This document shows positions 16,295 to 25,156 of a stretch of 64,000 bases of DNA, one piece after another. The stretch covers positions 1 to 64,000 of the forward strand of contig NZ_JABUXQ010000011.1 of the NCBI RefSeq assembly GCF_014838735.1, given 5' to 3'. The stretch's first letter is position 1; each line of letters begins with the position of its first letter. Source of the DNA: Limosilactobacillus portuensis. Its GTDB lineage: Bacteria; Bacillota; Bacilli; Lactobacillales; Lactobacillaceae. A program made the translations under genes and the position numbers. The notes beneath the pieces were generated by a model. It saw only the letters and a list, made by a program, of their open reading frames with translations, had not been told where the DNA came from and searched no databases.

Positions 16295-17794
16295 CCCCCC
16301 CATTTGAGATTGAATCTGGTTAACTAATCCTGTAGCAAAAATAGTTAATTCTTTTTGTTGTTCTGCAGTTAAGTGGTTATAGTCAACGCTTTCTTTAGCT
16401 TCAGCAGCGTTATGCTTATAGCTGTTACTTGATAGACCAGCTCTAGCAATGCTTGAAAGTTCTTTACTAGCAGCATTAGCATCAGTTTGAGTAGTAGTAT
16501 CCTTGTACTTTGTTAAGGCTTCTTTATAACCGGCTGGAAGTGTAATCGTATTGAAGTTACTGATTTGATCATTCAAGTCATCAACCTTGTTTTGAGCATC
16601 ATTCTTAGCTGTAGTTGCAGAATCAAGTGCTGATTGAGTTTGATCAGCAGTTGCAGTCTTAGCAGCTACATCTGATTGAGCATCAGTAGCAGTCTTTTCA
16701 GCTGCCTTTTGATTGTTGGTAGCATCGTCCAAAGCACCTTGCTTTTGAACAACGATTTGTTGAGCAGCGTCAACAGACTTTTGATCATTATTTACTTGAG
16801 TGGTAGCGTCATCGTAAGCCTTTTGAGTCTTACCGGAATCACTACCATCAAGAATAGCCTTAGCATTGTCGTAGTTACTTTGAGCATCACTCTTGGCCTT
16901 GTTCTTAGCATCAAGATCAGCCTTAGCATTATCAACATTCTTTTGGGCTTGGTCACGAGTACCTTGAGCCTTTTGAGCATCATTTTGAGCATTCTTAACC
17001 GCATCTTCAGCAGGCTTTACCTTACCTTGCGCATCAGTTAAATCTTGTTGCGCTTGATTCTTAGCATTAAACTTCCCAGCAATATCTTGTTGGTCATTAG
17101 TAATAGTATCTTGGTCAGCCCTTACTTGAGCCTTAGCATTATCCAATGCTTCTTGAGCCTTACCAGAATTGCTGTTGTTCAAAACATCCTTAGCATTATT
17201 AAGGTTAGTCTTGGCATCATTAACAGCCTTCTGTTGATCGTTAACCTTATTTTGAGCATCAGTAACATCGTTCTTAGCTTGGTCAGCAGCGGTTGTCTTA
17301 GTAGCTACATCTGATTGAGCATCAGTAACCTTTTGGTTATCTTGATCAATAGTCTTTTGTTGATCACTGATTGCATCCTTAGCCTTTTGAATATTTTCTG
17401 GTGTAGCGTTATCAGCGTTCTTTTGAGCTTGTGATAATGTAGCATTGTTAGTATCTAATTGACCTTGTGCAGAGTTAGCGGTTGCTTGAGCACTGTTAAC
17501 TACTTGTTGTTGAGTATCAGCAGCTCCTTGAGCACTAGTAACATTAGCTTGAGCGTTGTTAACATCATTTTGTGCATTGTTAACGTCTACAGTTGCTTGA
17601 TTAGCTTGTTGTTGTGCTTGATCAACTGCTGCTTGCTTAGCTGCATGATCAGTAGCTTGTGATTGAATAGTAACACTATTGTTAGTTGTATCAGCTTTAA
17701 CAGTTTCATTAGCAACAGAAACCCCAGCTACAGTAGCAAGACCAACTCCAGTTAAACTTAAAATCTTTTTAGAATCTACTTTTTTAGTCATCAT
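16292..17794 (-). CDS. SEC10/PgrA-like surface protein, N-terminal part
   Basis: 500 aa ending at the G7 tract. Signal peptide: MTKKVDSKKILSLTGVGLA then TVAGVSVANETVKA before cleavage. A long coiled coil of degenerate repeats (NAQNDVNNAQANV style) follows, and the SEC10/PgrA-type segment (YNHLTAEQQKELTIFATGL, VNQIQSQM). As it stands it would be secreted without a wall anchor. Start ATG 17794 has AGGAGGG 9 nt upstream (two ATGs in tandem). On the minus strand the antisense repeats give long but meaningless open frames. Confidence 0.85.
   Translation of the reverse strand: MMTKKVDSKKILSLTGVGLATVAGVSVANETVKADTTNNSVTIQSQATDHAAKQAAVDQAQQQANQATVDVNNAQNDVNNAQANVTSAQGAADTQQQVVNSAQATANSAQGQLDTNNATLSQAQKNADNATPENIQKAKDAISDQQKTIDQDNQKVTDAQSDVATKTTAADQAKNDVTDAQNKVNDQQKAVNDAKTNLNNAKDVLNNSNSGKAQEALDNAKAQVRADQDTITNDQQDIAGKFNAKNQAQQDLTDAQGKVKPAEDAVKNAQNDAQKAQGTRDQAQKNVDNAKADLDAKNKAKSDAQSNYDNAKAILDGSDSGKTQKAYDDATTQVNNDQKSVDAAQQIVVQKQGALDDATNNQKAAEKTATDAQSDVAAKTATADQTQSALDSATTAKNDAQNKVDDLNDQISNFNTITLPAGYKEALTKYKDTTTQTDANAASKELSSIARAGLSSNSYKHNAAEAKESVDYNHLTAEQQKELTIFATGLVNQIQSQMGG
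16295..16301 (-). repeat. G7 tract that breaks the surface-protein frame
   Basis: Minus strand reads CAA ATG GGG GGG TAG with 7 G. With 8 G it reads through as GVDKTKATPQAIELTNS into the downstream part. The context ATGGGGGGG resembles the leader tracts. Could be a phase switch, a fixed mutation or a sequencing error. Confidence 0.75.
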
Positions 17795-17819
17795 TAATAC
17801 CCTCCTAATAATAAACTAC

Positions 17820-18509
17820 CTAATTCCTATTATTTTCGTTCATCTTAGTAATTATAATCCTTAACAGCGTCGATTGCTTGGCTTTTATCCCTTCGGTAAA
17901 AGTATCTAATACCTGCCGAGTATAATAGGTTACTTCTGTTTGTTTTAGTCCTTGTTTAACCACCTCTGCAATTTCACCTTGAACAGTTTCAAACATTTCG
18001 TCTTCGGTTCTAATGTTCCGTAGTAATTGAAGAAAGTCATCGTGAGGAGTTGGAATGTCGTCAACCCTTAGTAAAGTATCATAAAGCTTTGCCAATTTAG
18101 ACTTCATAGCCTTAGGAATTTTAGAATAGTCTTTTTTCCACCGATATATTTGTAGCCTTTTTACTCCTAATAATTCGGCTAACTTATCACCAGTCAAAAC
18201 TTTTCCTTCCTCATCTAAAAAGCCTTTCCAATTATTGAGTAATCCAATAGCTTTCTCCTCTATATCGTCCGCATCATTCTCTTCGCTAACGGCAACTCCA
18301 TTACCGGCCAAATCATCATATAATTCAGCTAAACTAGTAATCATTGCGTCAGTCAACTCAGAAGTATGTTTCTGATAATGTGAAAGCTCTTGATCTGAAA
18401 TTCTTAAATACTTTGCAAGATCTTTTTCGGTCAAAACACGGAAATCGTCCTTAAAGAATCCATCAGGATACTTCAGAATTCTTCGTGCCTTACCTCCCTT
18501 AGTTAACAC
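17820..18509 (-). CDS. Putative regulator with two helix-turn-helix-like units
   Basis: 229 aa. Two similar segments, LTEKDLAKYLRISDQELSHYQK (about 27-48) and LTGDKLAELLGVKRLQIYRWKK (about 105-126), look like paired HTH motifs of the type that read a DNA site; C-terminal helices (TEDEMFETVQGEIAEVVKQ) may oligomerise. GTG start with GAGGTG upstream. Lies 25 nt upstream of the surface-protein gene on the same strand and may control it. Family not recognised. Confidence 0.55.
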   Translation of the reverse strand: MLTKGGKARRILKYPDGFFKDDFRVLTEKDLAKYLRISDQELSHYQKHTSELTDAMITSLAELYDDLAGNGVAVSEENDADDIEEKAIGLLNNWKGFLDEEGKVLTGDKLAELLGVKRLQIYRWKKDYSKIPKAMKSKLAKLYDTLLRVDDIPTPHDDFLQLLRNIRTEDEMFETVQGEIAEVVKQGLKQTEVTYYTRQVLDTFTEGIKAKQSTLLRIIITKMNENNRN

Positions 18510-18598
18510 CTTATCACCTCGTTCCGTTTACACTTATTATAATATCACACTTTGATATTAATTCAATGATTTTATTGTATCTATTTGTATTTTTTGTT

Positions 18599-18634
18599 TA
18601 AAAGAAAAGCAGCAGGCAATAAAAGCTTGCTGCT
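18599..18634 (-). terminator. Terminator
   Basis: AGCAGCAAGC / GCCTGCTGCT stem followed by TTTTCTTT on the minus strand, directly after the stop at 18641. A related copy stands at 19731-19765. Confidence 0.7.
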
Positions 18635-18640
18635 TAGCTG

Positions 18641-19024
18641 TTATGCAAAGGATATATCTCCTTGTCTTTCATTAAACGCCGGAAATGCATCCTTAATAAT
18701 AGTTAAAATACTAGTATTCTTTGTTTTACTCGAAAGTTCGATTCCTTTCACTCTAATTATTTCATACGTTAAAGAGCTTAATAATACTAACAGTAATCTA
18801 TAGTGAAATATATACGATTTAAATAGGAGCTTAATTGAACTCCATTCTTTCTTGGAATAATCTTTTTTTATTAAGTCAAAAAAATTTTTATTTAACATCC
18901 AAAATACTTGAAAGGATTCCTTCAAATTCAGGTAGATATTATTTTCAGCAAAAACTACTAAAACATCGAAAATTCTCAATCCAAAAGCTATTATACAACT
19001 CAATAATATAACTATAAATATCAT
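18641..19024 (-). CDS. Hypothetical membrane protein
   Basis: 127 aa. N-terminal membrane helix (MIFIVILLSCIIAFGLRIF), a second hydrophobic stretch (HYRLLLVLLSSLTY), then a polar tail TKNTSILTIIKDAFPAFN. The tail-coding end is repeated at 19769-19858. Lies 35 nt after the gene at 19060 on the same strand. No family recognised. Confidence 0.5.
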   Translation of the reverse strand: MIFIVILLSCIIAFGLRIFDVLVVFAENNIYLNLKESFQVFWMLNKNFFDLIKKDYSKKEWSSIKLLFKSYIFHYRLLLVLLSSLTYEIIRVKGIELSSKTKNTSILTIIKDAFPAFNERQGDISFA

Positions 19025-19059
19025 AATAAGAGCAACTCCATTTTAACTTTCAACCATCG

Positions 19060-19704
19060 TCAACGTTTTTTTCTCTTATGTTTCCTATAATCCGTAGGAG
19101 TTTTAATCTTCGATCTGGCTTTTACCTCCTCAGCAAATTGGTGGCCAACATCAGTTTTTATAAATTCAGACCAACCTCCAAGATCATCAACCTCGTTCGA
19201 AAATTGTTTTACCGCATCATCAAAACTTTTGACAAGTGTTTTAGCCGATTCTTTTATTTCTTTTTCTAATTCTTGTTGATTAACCAAGAAGAAAGAAATA
19301 ATTATACAGTAGAGAAAGGTAGATAAAAGAATTAAAAAATATATAATTCGATAAGTTGTTAGTGAAACATAATTAATTAAAATACTATTACTATCATCAA
19401 TTAGTATTGCAAAAAATAAAACAGCAATAGTATATTCTATAAACTTTCTAATTCTATTATTACGTTTTGTATTCCATCTCTTAGAAAACTTTGCACCTAC
19501 TACGGTAAGTATATTAGATACCATAAACATTAAAACGATTAAGTCAATACTTGAGCTCTTTTGTAAATCAAATATGTTATATCCTGCTAACATCAAAGAT
19601 GCTATACTATAAATTCTTTTAAAATCACTTAAGCTATAAATAAAGAAATCCCCAAAGTCATTTCTTATAACAACTATATAGAATATAAACGTTTTTTTCA
19701 ACAT
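19060..19704 (-). CDS. Hypothetical membrane protein
   Basis: 214 aa with four hydrophobic segments in the first 150 residues (for example YSIASLMLAGYNIF, LIVLMFMVSNILTVVGA, IYFLILLSTFLYCIIISFFLV) and a charged C-terminus ending KHKRKKR. Some likeness in layout to small multi-helix proteins encoded beside mobilization genes. Weak ribosome site. Function unknown. Confidence 0.5.
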   Translation of the reverse strand: MLKKTFIFYIVVIRNDFGDFFIYSLSDFKRIYSIASLMLAGYNIFDLQKSSSIDLIVLMFMVSNILTVVGAKFSKRWNTKRNNRIRKFIEYTIAVLFFAILIDDSNSILINYVSLTTYRIIYFLILLSTFLYCIIISFFLVNQQELEKEIKESAKTLVKSFDDAVKQFSNEVDDLGGWSEFIKTDVGHQFAEEVKARSKIKTPTDYRKHKRKKR

Positions 19705-19730
19705 ACACGTGCTTATTTATATAAGTATTA

Positions 19731-19765
19731 GAAAAGCAGCAGGCTACGAAAGGCTTGCTGCTTAG
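19731..19765 (-). terminator. Terminator
   Basis: Stem AGCAGCAAGCC / GGCTTGCTGCT-type with T-run on the minus strand; a divergent copy of 18599-18634. Confidence 0.6.
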
Positions 19766-19768
19766 CTG

Positions 19769-19858
19769 TTATGCAAAGAATATATCCCCTTGTCTTTTAT
19801 TAAACACCGGAAATGCATCCTTAATAATAGTTAAAATACTAGTGTTCTTTGTCTTGGT
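19769..19858 (-). pseudogene. Duplicated 3' end of the 18641 gene
   Basis: Encodes TKTKNTSILTIIKDAFPVF and NKRQGDIFFA then a stop, nearly the C-terminus of the gene at 18641, but in a different frame from the upstream membrane-protein gene it is joined to. A recombination scar. Confidence 0.7.
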
Positions 19859-20150
19859 TGCTTGATTTATGTTTTGCGGTAGTATCCCAAATATAGCAAA
19901 TCGACCAAATAAGATAAGTCGATAAGCTCACGAACCAAACTTCAACCCAATACATAAAACTATTAGTTATGGTTATATTATCAATAGTTTTTGACACTTG
20001 CTTTAATTGCGGTTCTATTGACTTTAGAAAGGCAGAATAGTTAATTATTATTTCGCAACAACTTAGAAAACTTATAAGCAATAGTATGGTAAAAAACCAT
20101 CGAATTATTACTTTTCTCTTGTCATGCAAAAATTGTATAAAGTTTTTCAT
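19839..20150 (-). CDS. Small membrane protein
   Basis: 103 aa from ATG 20150 (MKNFIQFLHDKRK), 2 nt after the stop of the LysM gene. Two membrane segments (IIRWFFTILLLISFLSC and YWVEVWFVSLSTYLIWSICYI). Its last codons run into the duplicated 3' end described at 19769, so the true C-terminus may have been lost. No family recognised. Confidence 0.5.
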   Translation of the reverse strand: MKNFIQFLHDKRKVIIRWFFTILLLISFLSCCEIIINYSAFLKSIEPQLKQVSKTIDNITITNSFMYWVEVWFVSLSTYLIWSICYIWDTTAKHKSSNQDKEH

Positions 20151-20152
20151 AA

Positions 20153-20944
20153 TCAATACCAACCATTTGCTTGCCAGAATTGCTGAGCGGCAGTCCAAGA
20201 GCCATATCGGCCTTGAATATATTGATCAGCTACTTGTTCTTGATGAGCTGGTGAATAATCACCACCTAAGTAAGCAGATGACAATTGGTATTTACCAATA
20301 TATTGACCGTTTCGAGCATTGTAATTGCCACCTGATTCACGACCAGCAATCCATGCCTTGGCTGCTGCTTCGTTGCCTGGAACTGGTGAACTGTAACTAC
20401 TATTGCTGCTTACACTAGTAGTTTGAGCACTCGTGGTAGCTTGATTTACTGTGGTTGAATTAGTAGTTGTCGTTGAGGTAGTTGCAGCTTGAGCATTATT
20501 AGTTGATGATCCGGTATCGTTATTTTGTCCGTCATCTGGATTAATCTTCAATTGCTGACCCACAATAATTGTATAGTTAGCATCTAGTCCATTATCTTTA
20601 GCAATTTGCTTAATTGTCGTGTTGTATTGTTTAGCTAAAGAACTAACTGTATCAACTGCTTTAACCACAACAATCTTAGTAGCTGAATCAGTATTTTGTG
20701 CTTGATTGCTGGTATCAATCGTTTGACCAGCAATGATCTTGTTTGGATTATCAATATGATTCCGAGAAGCCAAGTCATTAACAGTTGTTTTGAAGCGTGG
20801 TGCTAGAGCCGATAAAGTGTCGCCTGGTTTCAGTTGAACCTGATCAGCATGTGCAACTAATGCATTACCGCTTTGAGCTAATAGCATACCAGCTAAGGCT
20901 GCTGTTGATAATAAATATTTGAACTTTGACTTACTTCTTTCCAT
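20153..20944 (-). CDS. Secreted LysM protein with Apf-like C-terminal domain
   Basis: 263 aa. Signal peptide (KYLLSTAALAGMLLAQSGNA, cleavage near VAHA-D). Two LysM peptidoglycan-binding modules (LKPGDTLSALAPRFKTTVND about 37-80, and VKAVDTVSSLAKQYNTTIKQ about 90-135), a Thr/Ser-rich linker, and a C-terminal 75-residue domain (WIAGRESGGNYNARNGQYIG, then FWQANGWY) typical of lactobacillus aggregation-promoting factors, with a lysozyme-like ExxGG element. Wall-associated; could remodel peptidoglycan. TGGC motif copy at 21006-21017 lies upstream. Confidence 0.85.
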   Translation of the reverse strand: MERSKSKFKYLLSTAALAGMLLAQSGNALVAHADQVQLKPGDTLSALAPRFKTTVNDLASRNHIDNPNKIIAGQTIDTSNQAQNTDSATKIVVVKAVDTVSSLAKQYNTTIKQIAKDNGLDANYTIIVGQQLKINPDDGQNNDTGSSTNNAQAATTSTTTTNSTTVNQATTSAQTTSVSSNSSYSSPVPGNEAAAKAWIAGRESGGNYNARNGQYIGKYQLSSAYLGGDYSPAHQEQVADQYIQGRYGSWTAAQQFWQANGWY

Positions 20945-21005
20945 AAATTTAGTACCTTCCTTTTCTAGTAGTCTGTTTGTATTATTTCTACCGAAAAGAA
21001 AAGAT

Positions 21006-21017
21006 CAACTTCTGCCA
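21006..21017 (-). promoter_or_regulatory. TGGC motif copy 3, promoter of the LysM gene
   Basis: TGGCAGAAGTTG on the minus strand; TTGATC, 17-nt spacer and ATAATA follow, a plausible promoter about 50 nt before the LysM start. Confidence 0.5.
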
Positions 21018-21043
21018 CCCCGAAAATTAATACAATAAATAAA

Positions 21044-21072
21044 ATTAGGGCTTTTTATTAACAGCCCTCTTA
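21044..21072 (-). terminator. Terminator of yefM-yoeB locus 2
   Basis: GAGGGCTGTTAATAAAAAGCCC with AATTTTATTT on the minus strand, 11 nt after the toxin stop. Confidence 0.75.
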
Positions 21073-21082
21073 CTCCTTATAA

Positions 21083-21352
21083 TTATTTATCATAGTGATA
21101 TTTAAGTTGCACTATTTGTATCTCTTTACTTGTTACCCCATATACCATACGATGCTCACTATTTAGCTTACGGGACCAAAAGCCAGATAAATTATGCTGT
21201 AAAGGTTCTGGCTTACCAATACCAGTAAATGGATGGCGAATTGTGTCGCTAATAATCTTATCTATTCGCTTTTCCATTTTTCTATCATCCTTTTTCCAAG
21301 CCAAATATTCCTGCCAAGCATCTTGTGTAAAACTAATATTAAGCCTAGTCAT
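21083..21352 (-). CDS. yoeB: YoeB-family mRNA interferase toxin (locus 2)
   Basis: 89 aa from ATG 21352 (MTRLNISFTQDAWQEYL). YoeB hallmarks: WKKDDRKMEKRIDKIISD, HPFTGIGKPEPLQHNLSGFW, SRKLNSEHRMVYGV and a C-terminal KYHYDK containing the catalytic His-Tyr pair. The start overlaps the antitoxin by 8 nt. A closer match to E. coli YoeB than locus 1 in this window. Confidence 0.92.
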   Translation of the reverse strand: MTRLNISFTQDAWQEYLAWKKDDRKMEKRIDKIISDTIRHPFTGIGKPEPLQHNLSGFWSRKLNSEHRMVYGVTSKEIQIVQLKYHYDK

Positions 21353-21629
21353 TTGTGTTAGCAATCCTTTCAAACTCCTCAGGAGTCAACAAATGATTTT
21401 TTTCGGGATCACCCAACTGATTAATTGAATGCGATAATGCTTTTTGATTTGCCTTGGATCCTAATAAATAATTAGTTTCTTGCCAAGAATTGTATTCTTT
21501 CTCTGAAATCATGACTACGTTTTTCTTTTCTGGTCGGGCAACGATAATTACTTCACCATACTCTGCCACATCATCGGCATATTTCTTAAATGATTTTCTA
21601 AAATCTTTGGTAGTAACTGCTTGGATCAT
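21345..21629 (-). CDS. yefM: YefM-family antitoxin (locus 2)
   Basis: 94 aa, MIQAVTTKDFRKSFKKYADD at the N-terminus for DNA binding, VIIVARPEKKNVVMISEKEYN core, and an acidic C-terminus (TPEEFERIANTND). GAGGTG precedes the ATG by 6 nt. Confidence 0.9.
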   Translation of the reverse strand: MIQAVTTKDFRKSFKKYADDVAEYGEVIIVARPEKKNVVMISEKEYNSWQETNYLLGSKANQKALSHSINQLGDPEKNHLLTPEEFERIANTND

Positions 21630-21660
21630 AGTATCACCTCAACAATAGTATATCAGTTTC

Positions 21661-21696
21661 GTTAATATTTGTACACGTTTGTGTACAAATATTAAC
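21661..21696. promoter_or_regulatory. yefM operator, perfect 16-bp inverted repeat
   Basis: GTTAATATTTGTACAC and GTGTACAAATATTAAC arms around GTTT, with TGTACA cores as in YefM operators. It overlaps the -35 of the minus-strand promoter (TGTACA, 17 nt, TATACT). Confidence 0.85.
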
Positions 21697-21721
21697 AATC
21701 TTATACTATCATCAAAATTAA

Positions 21722-21754
21722 TCCCCGTTGACTTACTCAAAGTTCAACGGGGAT
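21722..21754 (-). terminator. Terminator of the nuclease gene
   Basis: CCCCGTTGAac...agTCAACGGGG stem, 9 bp, just after the stop at 21760; T-run weak on the minus strand. Confidence 0.6.
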
Positions 21755-21759
21755 CTTAT

Positions 21760-22581
21760 TTATTCAATTGGTTTTACGTTCCCAGTAGCATAATTAATCA
21801 AGATGTTGTTCTGCACATTTGGGACAAAAACATTAAATTCTAAACTGCCATCTTTTGATTTTGCTTCGATATGAGCACCTGAGGGGACAATATTATTACC
21901 ATCATACACATCAGTTACCCGATAACGTACTTGTTTACCTTCATCTAATGCTTGCCGCACTAATCCTTCATAGTAATTCTGACCAGTTGACTTAGGATTA
22001 TTTGCTTCATTCGCCCAAGCGGTTTGCGTAGCAATATTTGCTGGGTTAGCTTCAGATGCATTAAAACCTTTAATGCCACCAACTAGTGCATATCCCAACA
22101 AGTGGCCACGGTCATACGCATGTGAATAACCATTAGTTAAATGGTAAACCTGTTTAAATCCGGCTGGCTTCCAATTAGTAACACCATTACCCGTTTGGTT
22201 CCGATTTTGGTACTGGCGGGTAGTTTTATTTAACCAGCTATCACCTTGCCAAGCTCGGCCACGACTATCTAAATGATTAACCGCGTAAGGAGCACTGTTA
22301 ATATTAGCGTTTAGATTAGTCTGGTTGTTATTAACAACATATGCACCGTAACCATTCCATACGATCTGATTGCCAACTTGTTTTCTGACATTATCACTCA
22401 GAACGCTATCAGCTCGCCCTTTTGTAGGGAAGCTTTGAGCTTGGGGCTGTTGATGATAGTTTCTTTCAATCCGTTTTGGATAGTAATGTAAGTCTGCCTT
22501 TGACTGTTTATAATAAGCTCCCCATAATCCAATTCCTAAAATAATTGCTAGGAAGCCACCAACTCTTTTTACAAATCTCAT
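21760..22581 (-). CDS. Membrane-anchored or secreted DNA/RNA non-specific endonuclease
   Basis: 273 aa. N-terminal hydrophobic segment (FVKRVGGFLAIILGIGLWG) acts as signal or anchor. The beta-beta-alpha metal nuclease core shows YDRGHLLGYAL with catalytic His and, downstream, NIATQTAWANE with the metal-binding Asn. EndA/streptodornase-like: degrades extracellular DNA or takes part in DNA uptake or transfer. 12 nt upstream gene at 22594; probably one transcript with the LtrC-like gene. Confidence 0.88.
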   Translation of the reverse strand: MRFVKRVGGFLAIILGIGLWGAYYKQSKADLHYYPKRIERNYHQQPQAQSFPTKGRADSVLSDNVRKQVGNQIVWNGYGAYVVNNNQTNLNANINSAPYAVNHLDSRGRAWQGDSWLNKTTRQYQNRNQTGNGVTNWKPAGFKQVYHLTNGYSHAYDRGHLLGYALVGGIKGFNASEANPANIATQTAWANEANNPKSTGQNYYEGLVRQALDEGKQVRYRVTDVYDGNNIVPSGAHIEAKSKDGSLEFNVFVPNVQNNILINYATGNVKPIE

Positions 22582-22593
22582 TTATCTTCTCGC

Positions 22594-22776
22594 CTAGTTC
22601 AAAATTAATTGTGAATGGTCATTACTAATACTATAGATTTCCCCAACTTTTACATTATTTTTGGGAGGAAGAATAACCTTGGTTCGTTCATTAGAAGGAA
22701 AAAGTTTTACTTGAGCAACACCATATAAGATAAACTCGACTAATGCTAAATCCTTATCTTCAACTATTCCTGTCAT
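22594..22776 (-). CDS. Hypothetical 60-aa protein
   Basis: Short beta-rich protein (VEFILYGVAQVKLFPSNERT, VGEIYSISNDHSQLIL). Starts 1 nt after the LtrC-like gene ends, so it is in the same operon. Family not recognised; OB-fold-like composition. Confidence 0.5.
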   Translation of the reverse strand: MTGIVEDKDLALVEFILYGVAQVKLFPSNERTKVILPPKNNVKVGEIYSISNDHSQLILN

Positions 22777-22777
22777 A

Positions 22778-25156
22778 TTAATGCTCCTTTGGTTTATTAA
22801 AGCTTAAGCTTAATTGTTTACCTACTTCTAAGCTCTTACTAGCAACATGATTAATACCAAATTTAATTTCTTGTTGTAATTTTGGTTCATACTTTTGCGC
22901 TAATTTAAACGATTGTGCATATAGGTTAGATCGTGAATGCTCTTCTAACCCGTTAACTACCTTTCGTTCCTCATCTGTAAACTTGAACGGCGGTTGTTCT
23001 TCCTTTAATGAGTGAGCACTTATCAGAATATACTTTGCAATTTTATTTTGAATTTGATCTTCTGAATTCTCAGGGTGTTCCTGTTCTAATTGCTTTGATA
23101 CCACTTCCTCTAGTTTTTTATCATCACCTTTAGCAAACTCCTTAGCTTTCTGCAGCTCATGAAGTGAATCTAAGTCATGATTATTATTAATCATGGCTTC
23201 TTTTAGATCGGGTACGCTATATACTTTGTCCGGGTACCAATGACCATTTTGTCGTGAGTAAGCTTGAATATGGTCTACCTCTCGATACTTCTTAATTGCA
23301 ATCCCTTTAGTATGTAAAGCATGAAGACTTACCAACTCAGGTAAATTATCTCCCCATTTATCATAAGCAATTACTCTTGTTGGGTTAGACACACTTAATT
23401 GTTTACCAGTAGTGCTTATTAGATTCTCTACTTGATGGGCATCTTGCGTCCACTTTCGTAATAAATCAATTGAGAAATTAGCTAATTGGGTTCGATCTTT
23501 AAGGATTTCTTGGTTTTGTCGTTCATCACTAATATGGCGTTTTTGACTAATTGAAGTATCAACATTAAGAGCCTTTCGCAAGTGGTTAATTGCTGGAATA
23601 TGATCAAAATATTCCGTTAGCTGTTTTCTTAGTTTTGGATTAAAAGCGGTAAATTGAACAGTCTTATAGTCGTCCTGGTTATGATTCAAATTGCCTCTTA
23701 GACCGCACTGTTCGTAAGTATATACTTCAAACGCCCGAGCAAAAGCCTCAGAAGGGGTACTGAAGTATTCCAATTTTTTACTATTAACTCCCATTGCTTT
23801 TAGATTATCAGTATATTTCTGCAAGATATTAGCAAAATCTGGTTGTAAAGATAAAGTAGGAGCTTCAACAAAATTTTGTGGTTTCCGATAATCGAGACTT
23901 AAATTTTTCCTTAAACCCAATTGATGATCTAAATAGTGACCATATTCATGGATAAATGAAGAAAAACTAGCTTCTTCTTTCTTGCTTTCCCGGCGATTAG
24001 CATAAATTTCACTAGGCTTCCGGAAGTCAACAATAATGGTGTTAAGCATCGGGACATACATTCCAGCTGCTTTATGATTACCTAACTTGCGTAACCGTAA
24101 TACCGGCTGTTCCTTATTTTCTGGCATTTTAGCCATCAGTTGCATTGCTTCATCTTCAAATTTCTTAAACAGGGCCAAATCAACGTCATTATCTAATTCA
24201 ATCTTATTGAAATACTGATGTAGGACAGTCTTATCCATAATTTGTTGGGTTGCCTTATTAATATTTTTCTTGGTTTCCCACGATTTTGCATGAACCTCTT
24301 TACCTAACTCGTGCTCATAGCGCTGTTGCCGAACAATATTATAGGTATTTCGTAAGTACTTATTAACAAAATTCAGTACATAAGTATCTCTTCTGAACAT
24401 TCCGTAAGAACGTTCACTATCACTAAATTTACGGTCAAGTCCATATTCAGCGGCAAATTCTGGATGATTTTTAAGAAACCTATCAGTTAGTTTTCTAAAT
24501 GTATTATCTACTGGTTCAGTAGCTTTAAGAAATTCATCATGATTTAATGTACCGATTAAATCTGGCTTAAAAAGGAATTCCCACTTTTTGCCACTATAAG
24601 TATGCTTAACAAATTTTTGCATTTGTGAGGTAAATATATCCCGAGGCGTATCAAATTCAGCCTTTGCCATTGTGTCAAATTGCCAATTTTGATACATATT
24701 CTTCAATAACTTAGCATAACCAACGGTGTAATTTAGATTACCAGTATACCAACTCACACCATCATTATGTCTATGTTGCCATTGATCCCCTTGAGTACTC
24801 CAAGACTTATTGTCCATATCTAAAGCCATATACTTAGTTTTAGTCTTGCCTTGTTCATCCTTGACTTGAAGTTCAAAGATATCCTTTCCTTTGGCACTAC
24901 CACCAATCTTACTTTCACCGAGAGTAGTTCGTTTTACCGTAAGGACTTCATTTTCTAAATGTGATAATTCTAAATAGTTTTTGATTGATTCAGTAATATC
25001 ATTTTCTGACCAGTCACCATTTTTGTAGATGTAATTAGCAACCTTTCTAAAGGTAGTAAATGGTGTATCATTTTCTGTAATTGTCAGCGAACTTTGACGA
25101 GTTATGCCAAATTTCTTTTTCATTAAAGTCGTTAAAGGATTTTGAACCTCGCTCAT
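22778..25156 (-). CDS. ltrC: LtrC-like large protein with zinc metallopeptidase motif
   Basis: 792 aa. Central HEYGH motif (FSSFIHEYGHYLDHQLG, near residue 400) is an HExxH zinc peptidase site; the N-terminal 130 residues resemble the region shared by LtrC-like proteins of lactococcal and lactobacillus conjugative elements. C-terminal third is charged and helical. Usually encoded beside a relaxase, as here. Role not established; antirestriction or transfer functions are proposed for relatives. Overlaps the start of the next upstream gene by one nucleotide. Confidence 0.75.
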   Translation of the reverse strand: MSEVQNPLTTLMKKKFGITRQSSLTITENDTPFTTFRKVANYIYKNGDWSENDITESIKNYLELSHLENEVLTVKRTTLGESKIGGSAKGKDIFELQVKDEQGKTKTKYMALDMDNKSWSTQGDQWQHRHNDGVSWYTGNLNYTVGYAKLLKNMYQNWQFDTMAKAEFDTPRDIFTSQMQKFVKHTYSGKKWEFLFKPDLIGTLNHDEFLKATEPVDNTFRKLTDRFLKNHPEFAAEYGLDRKFSDSERSYGMFRRDTYVLNFVNKYLRNTYNIVRQQRYEHELGKEVHAKSWETKKNINKATQQIMDKTVLHQYFNKIELDNDVDLALFKKFEDEAMQLMAKMPENKEQPVLRLRKLGNHKAAGMYVPMLNTIIVDFRKPSEIYANRRESKKEEASFSSFIHEYGHYLDHQLGLRKNLSLDYRKPQNFVEAPTLSLQPDFANILQKYTDNLKAMGVNSKKLEYFSTPSEAFARAFEVYTYEQCGLRGNLNHNQDDYKTVQFTAFNPKLRKQLTEYFDHIPAINHLRKALNVDTSISQKRHISDERQNQEILKDRTQLANFSIDLLRKWTQDAHQVENLISTTGKQLSVSNPTRVIAYDKWGDNLPELVSLHALHTKGIAIKKYREVDHIQAYSRQNGHWYPDKVYSVPDLKEAMINNNHDLDSLHELQKAKEFAKGDDKKLEEVVSKQLEQEHPENSEDQIQNKIAKYILISAHSLKEEQPPFKFTDEERKVVNGLEEHSRSNLYAQSFKLAQKYEPKLQQEIKFGINHVASKSLEVGKQLSLSFNKPKEH

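Noticed and set aside
16676-17314. Long plus-strand open frames opposite the surface-protein coiled coil
   Set aside because: They are antisense shadows of Ala/Gln/Asp-rich repeats, with no ribosome sites and Leu/Ser/Ile-only composition.
18641-19704. Holin-type or immunity genes for the membrane proteins here
   Set aside because: Only hydrophobicity supports it; no recognisable motif.
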